The position numbers were made by a program, and so were the translations under genes. Positions 57,930 to 64,000 of a stretch of 64,000 nt of DNA are shown here, piece by piece; within the stretch, counting starts at the first letter, position 1, and the number at the start of each line of letters is the position of its first letter. The stretch is from positions 1 to 64,000 of the forward strand of contig JAUCBJ010001841.1 in assembly GCA_032718475.1 (NCBI GenBank), in the 5' to 3' direction. Below the pieces are notes generated by a model. It worked only from the letters and a program-made list of their open reading frames with translations. It had not been told where the DNA came from and searched no databases. This DNA comes from Nemertoderma westbladi. Its lineage: Eukaryota > Xenacoelomorpha > Nemertodermatida > Nemertodermatidae.

Positions 57930-59791
57930 ATGGATAAGGAACACGACGAATTATCGAGTAAAATGGACGAGGCTTGGCGGATTCGGCAAGGGACGCCGTC
58001 TGGTGTGTGCACCGTTATAGAACCCACCCCTTTAAACACCCCTCAACCCACCAACACCATCCGCTTCGTATGCATTTCCGACACACATAATTGGTTGGAG
58101 GCAACCGAGGTGCTAGCCAGAATCCCCGATGGGGACGTGTTGATTCACGCCGGTGACTTTACCAGAGGCGGTTCTATCCCAGAACTAGTCGCATTCAACC
58201 GCGCCTTGGCAACTCTTTCGCACCCACACAAACTGGTTATAGCGGGAAACCATGATATGTGTTTGGATGAAAAAGAAGCTCGCTTCCAACATCTTAGACG
58301 GACAGGTGGTCGTACTTGTAAATCACCAATATCATCATTATTAACGTCTTGTACGTACTTAGAAAACCGATTGGTTGTCGTTCACGGGTATAATATATAT
58401 GGCTCACCTTACACACCCGCATACTACTCCATGGGGTTCAATAAAGAGAGGGGGCGGGAAATTCTTAATGTTTGGAATACAATTCCCGATAGTGTGGATA
58501 TCCTGGTCACCCACGGGCCACCTTTAGGCCACGGGGATGAGGTCTGTCACAGCTTCGATCCACACAAAAGGGCGGGTTGTGTTGACCTGCTGAATAGGTG
58601 AGAGTATTTTCTGACAGGATTAAATTGATTTCATTACCCAATGAAGAGCTCGTTGGCATAAACCTAAACCAAATCCACTTTACTTCTTTAAATTGTATAA
58701 AACTTAAATTTATTGTATTGATGCTTAATATTAGATTTATTCGGCTTTTAGCCGTTTTTTGACTTTATTTTCACCAGAGCTTTATATGGATGTCCCTCAC
58801 TTCGGCGAAACGCAAACCGCCCAAAGCATCAATGACAACTACTACTGCCTGACTTCCGCTAGTCGAAGCGTCATAGCTCATTAATAGCATCGTTATTCGT
58901 GGCCTATTATGGAGACTCTCGCCAGATAGACTCCTTAGATAGACTCCTCCAGATAGTCTCAGTATCAGTTTACTGTGTGGTCACATTCTTGACGCTTTTA
59001 TTTTGATTCCAGAACTTTATCTTGTGATGCATTGATGTTCAAAAGCAACATATGTATGTACCACTGGCATGTTAAGGTCCGTCTCAGCGAAAATTTCCAA
59101 AATTTAGTTGGCTGTTATAACATTTTTACCTGGCGTAATTTTGGATGCTCCGGCTTGGAATTCTTTATTAGATACTGCAGTACTGCGCAGGTAAAATACC
59201 ATTCAACATTACAATAGGGTCTGAGTTGGGGACTTCCCTCGTTACTAGAACTCTGATGATGAAAACACTGCTGCTGATGGCCCTAGTGGCAGAATTATAT
59301 TAATTATTTTATTTAAAGAAGGTATAAGTTTTAGCAACAAGGGAAGTCCCCAATTCAGACCCTATTGTAATGTTGAATTAACCCCTCAAAGTCGGTTTGC
59401 CGGTACCTTAAGAAAATACCATACAAACAGCTATAAAAATATAAATTGCAAAGTTTAAATTTAAAATAATAAATTGTGTTTTTTTCTTACAAAAGTCATT
59501 TAATATCTCAAAAGTTACCCTTTATTAGAAGGGTATTAAGTGATGAGGCATTTAAATTGACTAATTATATGCCGGCATAGTGTATTCGATCAGGAAATAC
59601 TCTCGCCTCCTCGAAACAGTATTCAGCGTCGGATAAAGCCGAAATACCACGTCTGTGGTCACATCCACGAGGGTCACGGTGTCACCAGCGACGGTCACAC
59701 TATCTATATCAACGCCGCTGTTTGCGACTACCAATACCGGCCAATAAACAATGCTGTCATATTCGACCTACCACAATTACAGACTCAATGA
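57930..59791 (+). CDS. MPPED2: MPPED1/2-like metallophosphoesterase (2 exons)
   Basis: Exon 1 is 57,930-58,597 and exon 2 is 59,620-59,791, giving 279 residues, close to the roughly 290 of vertebrate MPPED1/2. The intron is AATAG|GTGAG...AACAG|T, phase 2. The metal-binding motifs of the calcineurin-like phosphoesterase fold appear in order: SDTHNW (about residue 50), HAGDFTRGG (about 74), GNHDM (about 108), VTHGPPLGHGD (about 194) in exon 1, and GHIHEGHG in exon 2. All usual metal ligands are present. The family hydrolyses phosphodiesters such as 2',3'-cNMP or cAMP in vitro; its physiological substrate is unsettled. I cannot tell MPPED1 from MPPED2 orthology. Without exon 2 the protein would lack its last metal-binding motif; the in-frame TGA right after the donor site is intronic. 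An AATAAA lies at 59,950. Confidence 0.9.
59201..59378. mobile_element. 178-bp MITE in the MPPED-like intron
   Basis: Arms of about 43 bp are inverted copies of each other: ATTCAACATTACAATAGGGT at the left end and its complement at the right, each continuing through GGGGACTTCCCT. The loop is short and non-coding. No clear target duplication was found. Confidence 0.7.
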
Positions 59792-60167
59792 AATTGTTCA
59801 TAATAATTTCGAAAATTTATTTGATTTAATTATTATTATTTTGCTTTCATTTAATTTGTAATATAATTTATAATATTTTGTTATTTAAATATTTATTTTT
59901 ATTTATACTTGTAATATATTTAACATATTTAAATATTGACATTATCGTGAATAAAATCGTATATATGCATAAGTAGGTAGGCCTACTAACTGTATACTGA
60001 AGAAACCAGTGCACTGCGAGCGCTGTAGGAATTTCGTGAACGTGTATTGTTTTAACCGAATTTGTACCATAACTCTTATACTGCATAACTAGATTATATT
60101 AAAAAGCCTTAAAATAATAATTGATAAATAATAAGTGAATCGTTGTGGGGTGAATGACGGTGAATTA
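59792..60167. other. 3' flank of the MPPED-like gene
   Basis: Very AT-rich. It contains AATAAA at 59,950-59,955, a plausible polyadenylation signal about 160 bp after the stop codon. No other gene is seen. Confidence 0.4.
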
Positions 60168-60493
60168 AATATATAATGTAATAGGACTATATGTTAATGC
60201 TCTCCATAGCGAAAAATATCAACCGACCCTATTGCGGCTTGAACCCGGTACCTAGGTTTCAAACTTCCGGTTATCATCAGTTGTACTTTCCTTTGAGTGA
60301 TTAGTTGTCTAAATATGATATCCCACTCCATAGCGAAATCTTCAACCGTCCTGGTAGCTCAGTATACAGACTCGGCTGATGATAACCGGAAGTTTGAAAC
60401 CTAGGTACCGGTTTCAAGCCACAATAGGCAGTAGGGTCGGTTGATATTTTTCGCTATGGAGAGCATTAACATATTGACCTATTACATTATATA
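60168..60493. mobile_element. Foldback element containing a tRNA-like SINE
   Basis: Arms of about 115 bp (60,168-60,282 and about 60,378-60,493) are reverse complements, starting TATATAATGTAATAGG. The plus strand reads TGGTAGCTCAGTATACAGA, then GGTTTCAAGCC at about 60,410, resembling A and B boxes. It may be a tRNA-derived SINE that inserted into or duplicated as a hairpin. Confidence 0.6.
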
Positions 60494-60547
60494 AAATAAT
60501 AATTGTATGGTATGGGTTCTATTGTTAAGGGTGAGTTGGGTAGTTCC

Positions 60548-61483
60548 CAGGGGCGGATCCAGGGATTTGCTAAGGGAGGGGCTGAGGTGGACCAAAATCA
60601 GAGGCCGAGGGCAACAATTCTAACTAAGCGAGGCCCTCCCTCGTGGTGGATTATTAGTTTTAGTTAAGGGAGGATGGGGTATTAGCGCTCCATATTTTGG
60701 ATCCTTATTTTTATGATCTCCTCCTATGGTGTGGCGAATTTAATGGAGATTCCAAATCAGAAGGCTATTTTCTGATATCTATTATCAACCTACCTCATTT
60801 GACTATATATTTGATATTATACGCCCGACACTATGCCGGCTCTATCATCTATACTCGTGACTCCATACAGGGTTGGATTTGGTTATCTATGTTTATGAAA
60901 CGCAGACATTGCTAACATGGTGGATTTCGATCAATGGTGAATATTCACTAAATGGGAAAATAATTTGGGAAGCTAGTACTAAGAGCTTGGTGGCTTAGAT
61001 TTGAAGGGCTACAACACCACAATGTTTATTTATGTAATATAGGTCAAATATAGGGTACATCTAAAAAAAACATTTATGTAATATAGGTCAAATATACAGT
61101 ACATCTAAAAACAATACTTTGTTTTTAGCTAAAACAGCTTTTTTTTCCAAAATTTTAGCGAAAAAAAAATTAAGAACTTTTGACTCTACATTTTTATCAA
61201 TAATAGCTGATGGTCCAGCGTTGGTTGTTAAGAATGAGCACCAGTTGTATGTTGGTACTGAGACTGACTGACCTATAAAGAAGTTGGGCATTTGCAATAA
61301 GCTCCCCCAATATTGAATATAGTCAAGTGTGTGTTTTCCTAATTATGTATTACTGAACGTGGGTATATAATTACATTATTATAAGTCAAAGCGGATCCTC
61401 GTTTACTTAATGGTCTGGTCTGGTCATGACTCAAGGGAAAGGGCTATAGAGCCCCCTCAGAGCCCCCTGTGGATCCGCGCCTG
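60548..61483. mobile_element. hAT-type non-autonomous element with 8-bp TSD
   Basis: The 936-bp element starts CAGGGGCGGATCCAGG and ends GGATCCGCGCCTG, giving imperfect terminal inverted repeats with CAG...CTG ends. It is flanked by perfect GTAGTTCC duplications at 60,540-60,547 and 61,484-61,491. This is diagnostic of the hAT superfamily. No transposase is inside. Two tandem copies of a 43-bp unit lie at 61,029-61,114. Confidence 0.85.
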
Positions 61484-61491
61484 GTAGTTCC

Positions 61492-62648
61492 GGTGGGAAC
61501 TCTGTGAGTATTTGTGCATTAGTAGCTTAGTTATAAACACATCTTCATTAAATTACAACTAATATAATTATTGTAGGCGATTAACTACAGATGTATTAAT
61601 AAGTATTATATTACATAAATGTGTCTGCTTAGTTATTCCTTAAGTTATTATCTGTATATGTTTATGTGATGATATAAGAGTGCTCAATAATAAGAATACG
61701 AATACATTATGAGTAACTGTTATATTTCATATTTTTATTTATTGTGAATAATGTATATTATTTACATTCAATATCTTGGGAGGATTCCATCCCCACCCAG
61801 GAAGCAAAGTATGTAAACCATGCCGATCAATAGACCCACCTTGGTGTAGTGGTAGCTGGAACAAGTCATCAGACTTTGTGCGCGTAATCCCTGGCCTAAC
61901 GGCCCAATAGAAATGTACAATGCAACACTGCAATAGGCGAGACTACAGTCGTAGATATAGTCCCTGTATTATGAATAGGTGAATCAAAAGTTAGTGTGGA
62001 AATTAGGCAAACTCAATTAGTGAATTATTTTTACATAAAATGACCGTTCTTGACATGTAAGAGGTTTAGCACTTATAGCCTGATCACAAGCCAGATAACG
62101 ATCACTACGGCCGGCTGCGGTCAGCTGATTATTATTACAGTACAGCACATGCCTGGTAAGTACCGACCAAGGACTACTTATTATTTATTATTCAGACTAG
62201 CCTTTATCCCAATAAGGGTCATGGCAATACATACATACGTACGTAATGAACAGTAATTATACCTACAGGGGCTACAGTATAAATGTTTTAAGAGTTTACG
62301 GCCAACCCATAAAGCATAGGTACTAAATAGTAAATACAGATACACAAACCAATCAGAACCAGATCTAAACGGAATTACCTACTGTAATGCAAAGCAAATT
62401 GAATAAGATAAAATAAGTGACATGAGAAGGAAGTTGGGCCACACTGGTTACGAGTAGTTGGATTACGAATTTGGCTTACAGGGAGATCGAAATGCTTTTA
62501 ATTTAGAAGTTCGTATTTATTTAGGACTTCGTACACTTCGTATTAATTTAGAAGTTCGTATGCCGTATTGAGTTATTCTACTAGAAGGTTATTAGTTGTT
62601 CTGTCATCACATTTCATTATGCTATAGAATTTCATATTATCGTCAAAA
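61492..62648. other. Intergenic DNA with a degraded tRNA-like SINE
   Basis: No gene is seen. At 61,838-61,905 the plus strand reads CACCTTGGTGTAGTGGTAGC and then GCGCGTAATCCC, an A box and a degenerate B box of a SINE related to the one at 41,085. Around 62,500-62,570 there are three copies of a short GAAGTTCGTAT motif. Confidence 0.45.
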
Positions 62649-63192
62649 TTATTTATAAGTTAATTCGTCGCAGTATCTAAGCTTGAAAATAGTTTTTTCT
62701 CGTTGATTATAAAATTTGGGGCACCTAATTACAATGTGTTTCTCATCCTCTATTGACTCATCACTACAAAATCTACACAATCTACTTTCCAGGGCGGTTT
62801 TATCATAACGACCTGTCTCTATCCTGAAGGTGTGATTGCTGATTCTAAACTGTGTTAATATTTGGCGTGTTTTAAATGGCATATTGGTCAAGTATTGTTC
62901 ATGTATTAATGTGCTTTTAAATAGTGAATAGGTTCTTAGTTTGTTTGCGGATTTGCCGTCTTTACTGAGCGGGTTTGTGATTGCAAATTGCCAATTTTTT
63001 TCAGAGAATGTATTAAATTATGTGCGAATGGCTGATAGTTTTTTAAATTTGGAGGGTAATAATTGGTAGATTGATTTCGCAGATAGAATATTAATTTTGG
63101 ACATTGGTTCATCTACTAGTGCTTCGATTGAGTTTAGGATATTATTAAGCCAACATGCTTTTCCATCTTTCATTCTTTCCACATAGAAATGT
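62649..63192 (-). pseudogene. LINE 3' end (C-terminal zinc-knuckle region)
   Basis: On the minus strand the frame reads FYVERMKDGKACWLNNILNS, LRTYSLFK, MPFKTRQILTQFRISNHTFR, IETGRY and CRFCSDESIEDEKHIVIRCP. This is the characteristic segment after the reverse transcriptase in many non-LTR retrotransposons, ending with a Cys-Cys-His-Cys knuckle. One in-frame TAA interrupts it and the reverse transcriptase itself is missing. It belongs to the 5'-truncated class of LINE copies. Confidence 0.8.
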
Positions 63193-63506
63193 TTTCTTGT
63201 AAAGTATCGGCTAGAAGTGACTACTATTAATACTACTGTAGTATACTAGTATAGTGTAGTATAGTCTGATAGTAGTCCTTGCTACCGACTGAAAGTACTG
63301 ACTTGTTACAAGTCAGCAGACTTAAACGGTACCGGTATCTTTTGGCTGGTATAATAGCTCAACTAACATGAAGGCTGGTGCAGGTGACTGGTGCACTGAT
63401 CAGCTGATTTCAACTACCGGTATTATGATAGTTTGAGATACTGAGTTACGTAAATTTATTTGATAACCTACCTCAGTACCTACCAACAGAAGAATAACTG
63501 AGAAAG
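63193..63506. other. Flank with short TAGTATA runs
   Basis: No gene is seen. The stretch is rich in TAGTATACTAG-like runs at 63,225-63,275 and includes the 5' flank of the ORF that follows. Confidence 0.35.
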
Positions 63507-64000
63507 ATGGATTTCCATGAAACCAACAAAGATCCTTTACCGGTAGGTCCACCGCCAACAGTCCCCCACCTCCCAAGCTTATACGACTCGGAAGAAGAAG
63601 TTCTCACATTCAGCCGAAACGCCTTTCAAATCCAGGATCACGATATACGGGATGTAGTAATCTGGGCGGATTATTTCAATAAATTGATTCAGTTCCAATA
63701 CGCCAATAATCCGAGTAAGAAGAATCGTTATGATACACTCATTAGTAGATACCAAATGTTACTGAATAATATCGAGAAATTTAAACTTTTTAAAGACAAA
63801 CCTAATAATAACAACACCGATAATCGTTTGCCTGTCTCTTATAATAAATATAATTCTACTGAATCTGAAAGTAATAATAGGCATAAATACTCCAATAATT
63901 CCACTGAAGGACAATCTGGTTTACAACATAGAATATCGGTACCTGAGGACACAAATCGATTAGGATCCATATCTCCGATTCAGTCATATAACACAAACAC
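63507..64000 (+). CDS. Unknown ORF, 3'-partial at window edge
   Basis: An open frame of at least 164 codons runs from ATG 63,507, preceded by an in-frame TAA at 63,495, to the end of the window. The protein starts with a Pro-rich acidic segment (DPLPVGPPPTVPHLPSLYDS) and then a helical part (DVVIWADYFNKLIQFQYANN, RYQMLLNNIEKFKLF). It becomes Asn/Ser-rich thereafter. No family is recognised. A retroelement gag N-terminus or a lineage-specific host gene are both possible. Confidence 0.45.
   Translation, partial: MDFHETNKDPLPVGPPPTVPHLPSLYDSEEEVLTFSRNAFQIQDHDIRDVVIWADYFNKLIQFQYANNPSKKNRYDTLISRYQMLLNNIEKFKLFKDKPNNNNTDNRLPVSYNKYNSTESESNNRHKYSNNSTEGQSGLQHRISVPEDTNRLGSISPIQSYNTN

Overview
This is nuclear DNA of an invertebrate animal. 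The genes are animal families with GT-AG introns (an LDL-receptor class A protein, a voltage-gated calcium-channel beta subunit, and a two-exon MPPED-type metallophosphoesterase). They sit in AT-rich DNA crowded with animal-type transposons: a BEL/Pao LTR element, LINE fragments, tRNA-derived SINEs, hAT-like, Mutator-like and piggyBac remnants. The palindromes TACCGGTA and TAGGCCTA recur in the non-coding DNA. I cannot name the species or phylum.

Layout. 1-4,452 (+): the 3' part of a gene for LDLa modules interrupted by a ~950-residue Pro/Arg/Glu/Gln repeat and a shorter decapeptide repeat. 4,746-28,512: a ~23.8-kb satellite of the 15-bp unit CCCCAGAACAATACT, with kilobase-scale tandem duplications inside it, ending in a poly-C tract. 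All six frames of this unit are open, so the very long ORFs there do not show coding. 28.5-31.5 kb: no gene seen. 31,519-33,318 (-): an apparently intact, intronless, GC-rich calcium-channel beta subunit ORF. 33.6-42.4 kb: a cluster of inverted-repeat elements, a piggyBac transposase remnant and a tRNA-like SINE.

42.46-43.10 kb (-): a LINE endonuclease remnant. 43,164-56,285 (-): a 13.1-kb BEL/Pao insertion bounded by the 5-bp duplication GGGCT. It has two full LTRs plus a 38-bp stub of a third, a 1,291-codon gag, a broken protease region, no recognisable reverse transcriptase or integrase, and an uncharacterised three-part ORF region before the 3' LTR. 56.8-57.6 kb: three copies of one tRNA-derived SINE, two of them forming a large foldback. 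57,930-59,791 (+): the MPPED-like gene, with a small MITE in its intron. 60.2-63.2 kb: a foldback SINE, an hAT-type MITE with a perfect 8-bp target duplication, and the 3' end of a LINE. 63,507-64,000 (+): the start of an unknown ORF that runs off the window.

The three host genes have no evident functional link. The main themes are repeat expansion (two in-frame protein repeats directly beside a giant satellite) and the retroelement, whose nested LTR structure can be reconstructed from its target duplication and one microhomology deletion. All family assignments come from reading motifs; no database search or alignment was run.
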